A DNA stretch of 64,000 bases, taken from Mauremys mutica (taxonomy: Eukaryota > Chordata > Testudines > Geoemydidae). How positions within the stretch are numbered: the first letter of the stretch is position 1; each line of letters starts with the position of its first letter. The DNA is taken from contig NC_059084.1 in NCBI RefSeq assembly GCF_020497125.1, forward strand, positions 11,931,501 to 11,995,500, written 5' to 3'. The notes under the pieces were generated by a model. It did no database searches. It had not been told where the DNA came from and saw only the letters and a list, made by a program, of their open reading frames with translations. The translations under genes were made by a program, and so were the position numbers. Shown piece after piece: positions 11,640 to 23,921 of this stretch.

Positions 11640-13384
11640 TATTTGTTGTGCAAAGTTATCTAAAACAAAGAACAGAGCAGACAACACCTTTTGTCCTGAG
11701 CTGCTGTGCTTTGGACAGCTTGGCTGACTCTTGGAAACCAGGATGCTATCAAAAGCCTCAGGGAGACTGTAGGCTGGTTGTGCCCGCAGCTACATTGGTA
11801 AAAGTCACTTTTTACAGCAGTGCAGCACGTCATCGCTAGCAGTTGTGCTAGAGCAGCTCTATCAGTGTAACTACCCTGGGTGCAAAAAAACCTCCAAAGT
11901 AGGCAGAGCCTGTCAGGGAGTTTGCAGCTTCTTTTATTTCAGAGCAGGCAGGGGCCTCCTTGCAGCACAGACAGTGGCTGTTAATTATTTGGGCCCTAGT
12001 AGAACAACGCAGTCCATGTTCGTGCTGTAGTTCTTTCCAGACAGGCGTTGCTGGACTCCTGCTTATTTGCAGAAGGCTTTGAAAAAGCATCCTGCTCACT
12101 CACCTGCTGCTCCTTCCGTTCTTCCACAAAACCTGGGTTTAGCACCTTGCTTTTTCCTGCATGCTGACTCTGGAAACAGAGCGCATAGGAAGCGCTACAG
12201 AAATGTGTAGTCATCACATCCCTTTGAAGTCACATAATCAGTCTCTGGCCATTTGCAAGCCAGTGAGATCAACACATTTGTTCAGTCGGAATTTGGCATT
12301 TATTAGCTCATCAGTTGTCATAAAAGCTATGGCTAGAATTTTCAGCAGGTCTAGGACAAAATCAGAACAGTTCATGAACACTCACTCTCTACCACTGCAG
12401 TATATTGCAGCTGTTGTTAGTCACCCATTGCTGATAACATCTGGTTTGACCACAAGTTGCGTCACTATTCAACAAGCATCTACCTCTTGGCCAAGTCCGG
12501 CAAACCTAAATGCACCAACATGATTTATGTAGGTGGCTTCTCTCCTTCAAAATACTCTGCAAGCACAGCCACCGTATTTAAACAATTTTCATACGGGCTT
12601 TTCCCACGTGTGCTAACACTGTGCCTGTACAGAGTTCTCACCAGGATTGGTACCTTCAGGCACATGGCAGATAGCTGTTTATTGACAAGCCAGACTGAAA
12701 CTAAAGACGTCTTCATGGTCTATTGGGTAAATAGAACATTTAGAATGCTATAACTATATGTTTCATGGGACCCAGCAGTATATATAGCCAAAGAACTGCC
12801 TAAATATATATTATACCAATAGACCAAACTGAGTCCTTAGAGCAGCTTTAGAAACTACCCTGAGTTTCTCACATCCAGGATGGTGACCTTTAGTGGCACA
12901 TCAGAGGTGACCAGTTTACTTCACTGAGAATTAACTGCCTTGTAGGCTATGGGGAAAATGTTTGTTTGTGCCTAAGCTTCATTTACGAAAGTGCTTTACA
13001 GTCAAATCTCACTGATGCTCCCATGTGCCAAAGTCACTTTTGAAAGTGGAATTCACACTCTCGAAATTTTTAATCTCCTTTTTTTGAAAATAGTTAACTT
13101 TTTTTTCATTAAATAGTGGTTTCCTACTTTTACACAAACCCTCGACCCTTTTTCTTCCCAACAATTGTGCTGTACTGTGGGCTGTCACAGAACACCTCAC
13201 TGCTGAGGTTAGAAAGTGGGAAGCATCATGTAAAAAAACCTCCTGGAAGTATGTGGGTCCTGTATTCCCTCTTCATTTCCTGTCTTAAACTGTTATTTAG
13301 ACTTGCAATGAGTGTTCATCATTTGCTGTGTACCTCACCAGAAGTGGCTGCATTTCAGTGCTGGCACGGTGCCGTTTCACCATA
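11640..13384. other. Intergenic, nothing recognised
   Basis: Open frames up to 120 codons occur here, but none shows a known motif, codon pattern or splice context. Confidence 0.5.
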
Positions 13385-13475
13385 GGTGTATGCAGTGCCT
13401 AGCACAGTGGAACCCTAATCCCTGATTGTGGCCTCTAGGTTTTACCCCCCCCTCCTCCATAGCAATATTAAAGTG
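13385..13475 (+). repeat. L2/L3-type LINE tail
   Basis: GTGCCTAGCACAGTGGAACC, TGATTGTGGCCTCTAGG and then TTTTACC is the usual 'tail' wording of these old LINEs. Only the last 90 bases remain. Confidence 0.6.
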
Positions 13476-14502
13476 ATGCTGCCCAATATATTGTATCGTG
13501 CTTAGGCTGAGAGGCACTATAAACATAAGCCACTGCATCATTACCATGGCAAGGCCAAATCCTCTTTAATACAGCTAGTCTGCCGTGCCCATTGCAGCAC
13601 GGTCAGCACTGTGTAACACTATTGCACTATTACAGCGCTGCAAAGCCATTGTAAGCGCCATTTGCTGCTTTTACTATAGGCTAAGCACGAGGAGAACAGA
13701 ACTTGCTCTCATGTTGCCAAAAAAGGAACCTTCCAGTCATGACCGTGTTCAACCCGCATGACTGAAACTACCCCTATGCTGACTACAGAGTATGAGTGCG
13801 CTACTCATTGCTGTCTAGCGATGGCTGAATCCCTGCAAATCCAGCCCATCTGTATGATATTGTGGGCCTTCCTACGCTTAATCTAACATACATGTATGAC
13901 CAAGCCCCTGCAGTACCTGAAGCCTGTTTACAGCAGTGGCTAGAGCACGTGATGGTGATGAGCAACAGAAACTGAAATTACGGCGTCACACGACGCTGTG
14001 GGAAATAAAAAGCAGGATAAATGCTGAACGCTAAACTGGATTGTTGAGGGGGTGGATTCTAACACCCTTGCTCATGTTTAAATCACTGGGGGCTACTCAA
14101 ATCACTGGGGGCTACACTGGGGGGCCTGTCCTCAGCATTAATAAGGGTGGCTGGCTCTAATTTATTGTTATATGTGGTTTTAGTTTTCCCAATCTAAAAT
14201 CACCTTTAAATAGTTTTGTGTTATTAGTGACACAAGAATGGGAAAAAAAATCTATCTAGCCCGATAGCAAGTGTTATCTATAAATATAGAGGAAAGGTTA
14301 AAATTTTGAAGTGGCGAAGGGCCAGATTTTTTTTTTTATATGTAAGTTGCTGCTATTGATCTCACTGGGAGTTTCCCTATGAGCTTTGGAAAAAAATCCC
14401 TCTAAGCACTTATTACAATTTTAGTTGTCTAAATAGCATTAAAAATCTGTTCCTAGGTGCTTAAGGGTTTTTTAAGATGAAAAGTTAGTGTGCAGCAGGG
14501 TG

Positions 14503-14855
14503 GATGTAAATCTACCTTGCATTAACTTAAGGTGACCATATTTTCCCAAAGGGAAAACAGGACACCCTCAGGGTGGCCTGTGCACCCCCATGTGGGGCTG
14601 GCCCAAGACATCCCTACCTCCCGTTGGTGCAGGGCTGGGCTGAGGTTCCTCCCAACCCCACATGCGGGGCCACCCACGCCCACCTGCCTGCACAGGGCCA
14701 GCCTGAGGTTCCCCCGCCCCACGGCCAAGCCCTGCTATGCCACACTAAAAGTGTCCTATTGTGAGCAACTCCCACTAGGGACATTTTAGAATGCAGCAGC
14801 ATGGTCTCTCTGAGGCACTGGTGCGCAGCGTGGTACCGCAAGGTAGATTTACATC
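14503..14855. repeat. Inverted repeat element with perfect 18-bp arms
   Basis: GATGTAAATCTACCTTGC (14503-14520) recurs inverted at 14838-14855 without a mismatch, 317 bases apart. The inside starts GGTGACCATATTTTCCCAAA, the start of another common turtle MITE, and then becomes C-rich. No target duplication is seen. The family is not recognised. Confidence 0.7.
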
Positions 14856-14859
14856 TCAG

Positions 14860-17800
14860 CTTGTTGAGCACTAATTGTTCATACGGTAAAGCACTGTCAT
14901 ACTGAAAGGCACCTGTGTCATTTAGGGGTTGGGGAAAATTTTACCTAAGTCTCTTTAACTTATTATTGAAATGTTAAGTTAAAGGTGTGTGTAGAAGAGC
15001 TTGAAAGCAAAGGCCAAACAGTAGGCTGTAAATAGCTGGTAATGATGGGTTAAGCATGTAATTTTTATCATGAATATTACTCTCCTGCATCGATTGCAAA
15101 ACCGCAAAGAATTTTCACAGCAGAGCACACTCCAAACCAGCCTCAAACTGCTGGGAGCGCCTGGCTCCTCTGTAACGGGCACTGAAGAATTGCCAGCCTG
15201 CATTCTGCAGCACGTTAGGGAAGGCAGGTTTTAATGTGGCACCAGCACAAACCAGAGCATTAGGAAAGACAGTGATTGCTCACTGAGGCACAGGCTGACA
15301 TCCACAGGCTACCCCGGCATAGCCCAAGAATGGGCGGATGCCGCTTGTGAATGTGTAGCTGATGTCCTTTAGCGTGAGGTGTGGAGCTTCAGGGTTAATG
15401 CAGAGCTGGTTTCTATGTGGGGTTTGTATTGTCGGCTGTTGTTAGGACCCGGGTGACAATCAGACCGAATGCCTGGGCCATGTGTCAGCAAAACGAGAGT
15501 GCATGTGAAACCTGACCACGGCGAGTCTCATTTATTCAGGGCTCAATGCTTTTTTGTTACCACTGATTTGTTTGTGACTCTGCCCTAAGTTTGGTTTCAG
15601 CCTGCAAGGCACAGAATGAATTGGCCTATGCTTACTGTTTGCCAGTCGCCTGGACTGCCGCCCCCACCATGCAGACACCAGCACTGTCTCTCTGCAGTTT
15701 CAGACAAGCTTTTGCTCTCAGGGCCGTAGGAAGTGAGAAGGATGTTTGCCACGGCTTGCTTAGCGCCTTTGTCCGAGAAATGATTACTCGCGCCCCAGGC
15801 CTTGAGACTGTCTTCTGCATGTGAACTGGCATCGTTCTGCATTTGAATAGCAAAAGGAGTGGAGCAGAGCGGGTGAGGGGGAGTGCAGAATGAGAGCCGT
15901 GCTCTTGGGAAGTCCCTGCATTCATTAAGTCCTTGGCTGAAGGTATAATACTAATCTCTTTGAGCCAACCCCTCTGCTTTGGCTTTTTCTTTTATCCATC
16001 CTGTGAATTGGCTGCAGCAATTTAAAGGCAAGTTACTTTTCAGGGGAATAGTGGCGAGCAAACTAATTGGGACACATCCTGGAGCCTTGCTCAGTCTGCA
16101 TTTCTATTGCCTGCAGTGGGCGTTTAGGTTAAGGGCCTGCTGTCGCTTTAATGCCCCGCTGTACATCCTAGTTTCATATTTACTATCCCCTTTATTTTAA
16201 TCATCACCGGGCTGTCAAAAACCTTTCCTGTGCAGCAATGCAAAGAGAGTGCCACATACACTTCATATAAACCACATCCGGGACTCCACTGTGACGTGTA
16301 AGGGCTCCCCATAGAAACAGGGATGTGGAGGTTTTCCTTCACTCTGCTGCCATGAGAAACCACAACCCAACCAACCATTCATAGCTAAATAAGCCGATCA
16401 GTTGTTCACAGCTGGCTCCTAGCATAGCTCTGGCCTAACCTGGACTTTTCCTCTGAAAATTCCCCCTCTGTGCATTATCTCAGGTGTGACTCCCAATGAG
16501 AGCAGTAGTGAACACAGGATTTTAACCGTCCAACTGGTCAGGCTCCTGCATTTACAGCTGTGTGCACAATCACCATAACTGAGTGCAGGTTTGCGTGAAA
16601 ATTAGGCACACAATTGGATGCACATTTCTAACAAGCGTGGGCCTCCAACTCCTCCCCACACTCTGTATCCTTATCTGAGACAGATTCTTCCCTCTGCAAG
16701 AGCTACCCCTGCTCTAGCTCCTTGGAGTGCATAGGTCTATTTCCATATTATTAGTGGTGGAGGTGGTGTTACCAATAGACTCAAGCTCCAAATTCAGATC
16801 TTGTGCCAGATGCAAATGTCAAACACCCCCAGTTTGGGATCTGCTGTGTGGCTTCAGCTCTCTGTAATAAAAGGGTCGTTTGTGAAATTCAGATTTCCAA
16901 TTCTTCCCCCTCCTCCCCCTTCATGCTCCCTCTCCCCAAGGCCAATTACATGATTTGCGCCCATCCTTGTTGATTAGTATTGTAACCACTGGAAGAAAGG
17001 CTGAAAAGTTCCATGTCAAGAAATAAAAAATAAAAGGTGGGGGAGGCTGGCATGAGAAGAGAGGTGTAATCCTCGCCTGCAGTGTTTCCCAGATAGGAGG
17101 GCTCAGCCCTTAAGCTCTGTTTTCAATAACAAGGCCAGTTTCCCCACCCCCACCTCCGCCCCCCCGCCAAGTAATGCTCATATCATCATTCTAAACGTGT
17201 GTACTACAAGGATTTGAAAACTTGCACAGCCTAGATTACCATTTATAGTTGTTTATTATTCAGGTGACAGGAAGAACCAATTTCTATTGTACCACAGGAG
17301 GATTTTTTTTTTTAATTTATTTTTTTTAAGTTTAGGAAATTTTCCACCACCACCACCATAGCTGGAGAGCAGACGCAGCACATCCATTTAAGTGCAAGTG
17401 CAGAGATAACAGCAGCCAGGCATTCTATCAGGCTGAACAGAAACTTTTCCAGGAACCATCTAGTAAAACACATGACTGCCCCCCTCCACCCCCTCCCCCC
17501 TTGACTATATCCTGATATAGGGCAGCCATTCACTGGGAGCGATGCAACAGAGTCAGTTGACTTTGTTATTCAACCTATTTTAGGGATGGTTTTTAATCCA
17601 GGCTTTTTTTTTTTTTATATTTAAACAAGGGAATCTCTACATTGGCAGGATTGAGGGAGGCACAAAGGAAGGGAAAGCTAGTTCCAGCCAGAAAATGAAA
17701 CAGATGGTGTTAGCATTCTTTGTATGTGTCATGGGGGTGAAAACATGACCATGCACTCGAGCCTAACCGGTAAACTGCAGCAAAAGCCCAGTTACCTCAG

Positions 17801-19636
17801 TTAATGTGCAAATAAATGCTCATCCTTTTCCCCCTCTAGGCCTCACCCCTTTGGGCACTGGTCTCATAAGCTAAGCAAGGCTGGCTGTTCTCTGTGCTTG
17901 CCTGGGAGATGTCTGAGGAAAATTCATTGCGCTGTGGAAAATGAGGTGGAGATGCAGCAGGGAGGCACTCCTCTTCCCATGGAATCAATGTTGGACCCTG
18001 CTTCCAGCCAGATGAGAACAGGCACCATCTTGTGTTTTTCAATGAAATTGATAACCTAGGTCCTTGGCTCTTTGCACTCATCAAGGATCTCATGGTACTT
18101 AAGACTGGCATCCCAGCCTCATTCATTCCATCTGGTCCCACTACTTCCTGCCCTAAACTATGTAAAGTTAAAATGCTATTGTGTTACACTTCTCAGCAGG
18201 CTCTGGTTGAGCTGTGGGCAAAGCATCTTTAGACAGAGACACCAAACCTTCCACCTGCTTGTGCAAATATGGGTGGCTGCCGACAAAAGAGATGCCTCTG
18301 CTTTCTGTCATACCTCATCTACAGAGAAGTTAACGGCGTCCCAGAAAGGTTATGTGAACTCAAGAGACCTGACTCCCAGTTGCTTGTTCTAGTGATAGGA
18401 TTATATACCACCTTACCCCAGCTGCTATTCCACATCTCTTCAGTCCCTTTGTCTAGGCTCTGGTCTTATAAAAGAAATTGCATCTATTTCTCTTGGGGTG
18501 GCACCATGGGAGTTAAGGGCACTTAGCAGCTCCAGGACCTACTCAGTACCTCACCAGATCAAGCCCCTAGCAACTGGAACACTGTGGGCATCTGGAACAA
18601 ATTAGCTGATGTGGCTGCTGGCTGATTTCACATTTAACTAACCACCACCATTGCTGACACTTCTTCACAGCCCATCAGGGCTTCTCCCAAACCTGAGCCT
18701 GGTTTTCTTGGTCTCCCGAGTTCACAAGAGACCAGGGAATGGGTTAATGCAGGATGGCTGTGACTCTACCCTTTTCTCTAGGGATTGCTAATACATCAGG
18801 GAGCGAGGAAAGCTATTCATTTAGTTGCCGCGGTCTCTAACTGTTGCTAGGCTGATATGCAAACTCCAGGCCTCCAGCAGGAAACATCCAGTCTCCACAA
18901 GTGTCTGAACCCGATAAAACACGCTGGCCGGTGACTGCAGTGACTTCAATCCCCTGCCTTCACCAGGCAGTTTATCAAGAGCAGCAAATGTTTTAAAATG
19001 AGACTCAGTAGCAGTAAAATGGGTTGTTGGGTCACCCCTTTGACCTCACATGTTAAATCTGGAGAGGTAGGGGTGCATCTTTTTTTAGTAGAGGAGAAAC
19101 TCCAGTGGGATTTGAGCCTTGAGGGGGATGCCAGCCTACTGCTGGGAGAAATCTCATGAGAACTCCTCAGCTCCCACAGCATCCAGCAGCTGGGACCGAA
19201 ATATCACGAGACAAGCCGTGAGAGTTTGGTGCTGTTCAATCCAAAGCTTCCAACTGGCCTGGCCTCTAGGCCCCTGATCTGCTGCAAACACTGCTCTGTT
19301 AGCCCTCCTCTCATACACACAGTGCACGTGTCCACAATCCATGAGCATGGCCTCATTTGAACTCCTGGATTGTTTTGTAGAATCCTAGCTTCAAAGAGTT
19401 TTTATGACTGAAAATTCCATCAGATAATCCTGCCCCTCTCCCTCTCCCATTAAAAGTAAGAGCTGCAGCCATGTATACCCTCAAAGCTCAGGAATCTGAA
19501 GTCCCTAGTCATTTACACCAGGGATCTTTCATGTAACGTCTCAGGTATGTGACATTCTGACCTCGACCCTGGTGAGAAAGGAGATCTGCCGGGGTCAAAG
19601 TGGGGAGGGAGCACAGGAAAAAATGGTGCAGGAGGC
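14860..19636. other. Intergenic, low repeat content
   Basis: Largely free of recognised repeats compared with its surroundings. It contains T-runs at 17288-17335 and 17606-17622 and several C-runs near 17140-17170 and 17480-17500. It could hold conserved non-coding elements; none can be named. Confidence 0.5.
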
Positions 19637-19728
19637 CCTCCCTCTAGCAGAGGGATCTAAGGGGCTTTGGGGGTTCTAGTCTGTCACTGGGTGAGGGGAA
19701 TGTTTTGTTCTCTTGATAAAGGCAAATA
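19637..19728. repeat. Left copy of a 90-bp direct repeat
   Basis: AGAGGGATCTAAGGGGCTTT, CACTGGGTGAGGGGAATG and TTTTGTTCTCTTGATAAAGG recur with few changes at 20541-20633, about 900 bases away. The family is unknown. Confidence 0.8.
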
Positions 19729-20540
19729 CGAGAAAAAAAAATCTCAGTGCAACCATCAAGTGTACTTTAATACTCAGCATCCAGCCGCACTCGTCAACTC
19801 TGAGCATAAACTAGGGCTCATAAACTTCCCCAAGCAGCCCTGAACAAGTGGGGTAGCCCCTTAGCTCCACTTGAAAGTAGCCTCCACTGCCGCTTCTTCC
19901 TAGCGTTGTCTTCTCCGCACACCCTCCACTCCTGCAGCCTTGTGGGCCCTCCCCATCCCCCATTTTAAAACTCCTATAGTACTCAGGGGTATGCCTCCAT
20001 CTCCCATTAGTAAGCCAGCATGCAAATACACACCTAGGATATTGCATCAGACTCCTCCCAGAGCTTTACAATGTCAAACAGCAGTTCAGTACACGGTAAA
20101 CAGATACACCTGTCAGTCCTGCGGCTGTTACGTGTCTCGGTTTGGCACACATTGCTCCTAGCTACTCTTGGATATGCTAGATGCTCTTGTTAATCTACAG
20201 CTGGAGCAGGCTAGCTTTAGCTGAACAGGTTACACAAAGTACAACTTGCCTCAGAGAGAGGAAGCCACTGCCCAGTTTCAGCCCTTATTCATAAGCCCAT
20301 TTAGATACACTGGCTCTAGGTTTGCTTTGCATTGTGGCGATTATCATCCCAAAGGACAGGGGAAGAGAAAAAAAGTCATTCTTTCTGCGTGAAGCTTCCA
20401 GATGAAAGTTACATTAGAGACTGGGAATGTTCTAGGACCTTGGCAGGTGTGTAGACTTTTCCTATGCAAGACCCTGTAACAATCAAGAGGCTGAAACCTC
20501 TTATTCCTACATCAGCATTAGCAGATTGCATTTTGAACCA

Positions 20541-20633
20541 GCCCCTCCAACAGAGGGATCTGAGGGAGCTTTTGGGGTTCTAGCCTGGCACTGGGTGAGG
20601 GGAATGTTTTGTTCTCTTGATAAAGGCTAAACA
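20541..20633. repeat. Right copy of a 90-bp direct repeat
   Basis: Partner of 19637-19728. The unique sequence between (19729-20540) is non-coding and C/T-rich at its start. Confidence 0.8.
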
Positions 20634-20639
20634 TTTCAC

Positions 20640-22490
20640 TTTCCATTGTGTGGGTCACCACTCCATTTCTACCTGGAAAGCTCTACAGGGTGGTTCATTG
20701 TGAAAACCCAGCGGTGGGATAACAAACAGGGACCTGGCAGTTTAGACTATTGTTTTGATGTGGCTTTTTCTAGAAATATGCCTGGGGCAAAACTGATCTG
20801 GATCCAGGAATCTATTTCTATAATAATGGGCTGAATAGCTGTTGAAAAGGAGACATCTGGGTCAGTTTTCCCTTGTAACTATTGCTTCCTGTTTTGAGCA
20901 CCTGTTAGGAAGTTGGAGCTAATGGGAAAATCTCTTTTACCAATCAAAAGGTACACTGTAGGACAGCTTTTTCATTCACAAATTAGTCTTTAGGGGCCTC
21001 AGTCTTCCTCTTGGCTTCAGGGGGAGCTAGGTGAAGATCCTGGAGGAAGATAGAAGACTACATTTAGCACTCCTAATATTGAATTCAAAGGAGCTTTGCT
21101 TGAGTGAAGAACAAGGAATGCTGACCAGAGGTGCAAGGAGAGAGTCGCTTGCACATCAATAGATTTGGGTTTTATGACCACCAAACCCATTGAACAAAAA
21201 AAGGCTTAAAGGGAGAAAAATATTGCCAAATAATCCCCTGCCCTTATAGTATTTCTAAACTAGTGACTTCTCAGACCATGATCCTTCCCCTAAGCGTAGA
21301 ATCATATTGAGACAGTATTCAATGGCGTGCTGTGCTGCCACTCTCACATAAAAGTCCTGGAGTAGCCAAAGAACCTAGTTACTTGTTACACACACAAAAG
21401 TTCTCGCTTTATGCTTCTCTCCCCCACCACCCTTGAGTGAGCTGGAACAACACTGTATGAAATGTATCTGCAGCCTGAAACAACAGCAGTGAGGGTAGTA
21501 AATCACTGTCTACTAGTCTAAATGGGGTGTTCACTCTGGAGCATAATAATGACCCTCTAAATGTCAATATTGTTACCTATTTTACTGCTGAAAATGTGTA
21601 GCAAAAACCATCCAGCTAGTCTAGGATAATAGGTGGGAGCTGGGATTGTGGGTAGAGTATCACCACTTCTTTTGCCCCTAACCTGACACCCCTCCCAATG
21701 ATTTTGTGCATCAGAATCTTCTTAGCAGCAGCAGCAGCATGTGGTGGTGCTAAAACACAAGGATGGCTTAAGTCTCACTTTTTCAGTGACCAGCAATAGA
21801 AGGAAAAAAGTCAAGATAAGAAAAAAAAAATTGTAGGTGTTTAGAGGTGAAATAAAAGAAAAATTAAACATTTAAATAGACTCATTTTATTTACTTTAAA
21901 AACAGCTTTTTTTGAGGGTCAAAAGTTGAAAACCAAATTACTAAAGGAAATGTAAGGGGAAAATAAAAGGGAACCATGTGGCCAACCTGAGGAAGGCTCG
22001 GGGCCCTCAGGCAAGGTGGCTCTAGGGCAAGTGCCAATCCCAGCATGTCTCTGGCCTGCCTGATCGAAGAGGCCCTCAGAAACCCAGCCCTTACACAAGA
22101 CAGAATTTTGGCAGATCAGACTTTTGAATGGAATCAGTTGTGCAAAATTCCATTAGCAGAAGCATGTGTTTTCTTTGCGATACCACGAAAACCCCCTCAG
22201 GACAATACTGATACTGCACTCCTTGCGAGTCTCCATTGCCTAGCACCTTGGTCATCATTTACATCAGCACATGGTTGGTGAAAGTGCAACCTACAGGGCA
22301 ACTAAGGGCCAGGTGCGCTTACAGGCATGTGACTCCAACGGGAGTTGCTGGAAACTAGTTTGAATGCAGAGAGGGGTCCAGGAGACTTTAAGGTGGCTCA
22401 GAACCTCTCAAGATCAAGTCCACAACAGCTGCAGGGTAAGGCCCAGTGTAACCAATTCAAGTCAATTTCATTTGTGTCTTTAATACCATA
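20640..22490. other. Region just downstream of RBM38
   Basis: AT-rich, no coding sequence. The minus-strand AATAAA at 21886-21891 would serve a longer RBM38 3' UTR. Confidence 0.45.
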
Positions 22491-23620
22491 TTTATTTGGC
22501 TGGAGCATACAATATAGTATTGAGTTGTTTAAAAAAAATATTGTCCTCCTTGTAAAAAAATGCACTTATCCTATGTGGTCTGTTGTCTCTCTTTATTTGG
22601 CTGTTGTACCATAGGCATAAAAATGTTACATTTACCCATTTGTTCAAATATGTAAAAAAAGGTTTTAATCCATTCCTGACATTCTCCTAAGCTTTGCCAG
22701 CCAACAGCCTGAAAACTGTCTAACTTTTACATAAATACTGTCCATTTCTCCATAAGTTGCAGCATTATAACAAAAGATCTCTCATAGTAGACAATATGTT
22801 CAGTATTCCAGGTGGGGGGGGGGTTGTTTTTTATTTTTTTAGCATTTTAAAAATATACCTAAGTCTGAGATAATCTTAAGAGTAAGAATTACAATAAGAA
22901 AATATTACAGTGCGTTGACTAAAGGAATATTCTGCTTTCCTTAAAGCCAATATTCCCTTTTGCATGTTGAAGTGATTCAGCAATTACTTAGGAACTTTTA
23001 CCTACATACAATAATTTAGTAAAATGAGAATTAAACAAGGCAGATACTTACTACTATTCTGTCTGCAATTCACAGCTCATGCGAATAAAATCGCAATAAA
23101 TATTAAAAAATAGTTCTCTTCTTTTTTCTGTAAGGCATCTCTGAGTATTACAAAGTTTTTGTACAACCAAAAAATACGATTGCTTTTTATCCATGTTCTC
23201 CGAGTACCTTGTGTACCTTGACAGTAAATGAGAGGATTGCAGATTTGATTTGGGGAGGGGGAGGGGAGTAGGAAACAACTGATGGATGGGGGAAGGGAGA
23301 AGGAGGGGGAGTGAGAAGATGACAGGCAATGGAAGCAGATCACTAAGTGTGCTAGAAACTGTAGTTTTCCTTTTAACATTTCAGTCAATTTAAGTCCATC
23401 TTCAAGACAATATTTGCCCTGATTGAAAGAAAACTTACCGGAAGTCCTTTTCCATGAGCATAGTCAGACAGCAAGGGTTTAGGTTTGTCCTTAACACTAT
23501 AAATAGCTTAGGTATTCGTATGCACCTAGTAAGGTTGGGTGGTTTTGTTTTCTGCTTTTTTTGTTTGTATCCGTCCACTGTAAAAGATTGTCCTACATGG
23601 CAAACGCGTGGGCAGGGCCC
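22491..23620 (-). other. RBM38: Probable RBM38 3' UTR
   Basis: An AT-rich stretch of about 1.1 kb follows the stop codon and is free of recognised repeats, unlike its surroundings. Minus-strand AATAAA signals lie at 22592-22597 and 22491-22496, with another at 21886-21891 if the UTR is longer. It holds U-rich runs, a G/C-run near 22813-22822 and a pyrimidine-rich tract (minus strand) at 23245-23320. The cleavage site is not determined here. Confidence 0.55.
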
Positions 23621-23921
23621 TTATTGCATTCGGTCAGGCTGCAGCTGTTGGGGCTGATATTGAACAAAAGCCGTGGTGTGCGCTGCCGGATTGCTAGCAG
23701 TGATGGGCTGCTGAACTGCGCTCGTGTAGCCGTATCCCACAAACCCAGCAGCAGGAGAGGCGGCGTAGGGGTACTGGTCATAGGCAGCAGTGGTGTACTG
23801 AGTGTAGGCTTGGCTCGCAGAGGTGTAGTCTATGTAGGGAGACGTGATAGACTGCACGGGGGTTGGGATGACCACGCTAGGCTGAACGATAGCTTGAGGG
23901 TAAATATAGTGAGGGGTGAGC
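23621..23921 (-). CDS. RBM38: RBM38 last coding exon and stop
   Basis: The acceptor CTCCACAG ends at 23922. The exon encodes [19 protein letters not shown], then an S/T/Y/A-rich stretch with [19 protein letters not shown], then [15 protein letters not shown] and TAA at 23623-23621. It lies 14.6 kb from exon 3. The FVGY and QLQPDRMQ features separate RBM38 from RBM24, whose tail carries long polyalanine runs. Confidence 0.96.

Noticed and set aside
15591..15925. Overlapping open frames on both strands
   Set aside because: No motif or splice support.
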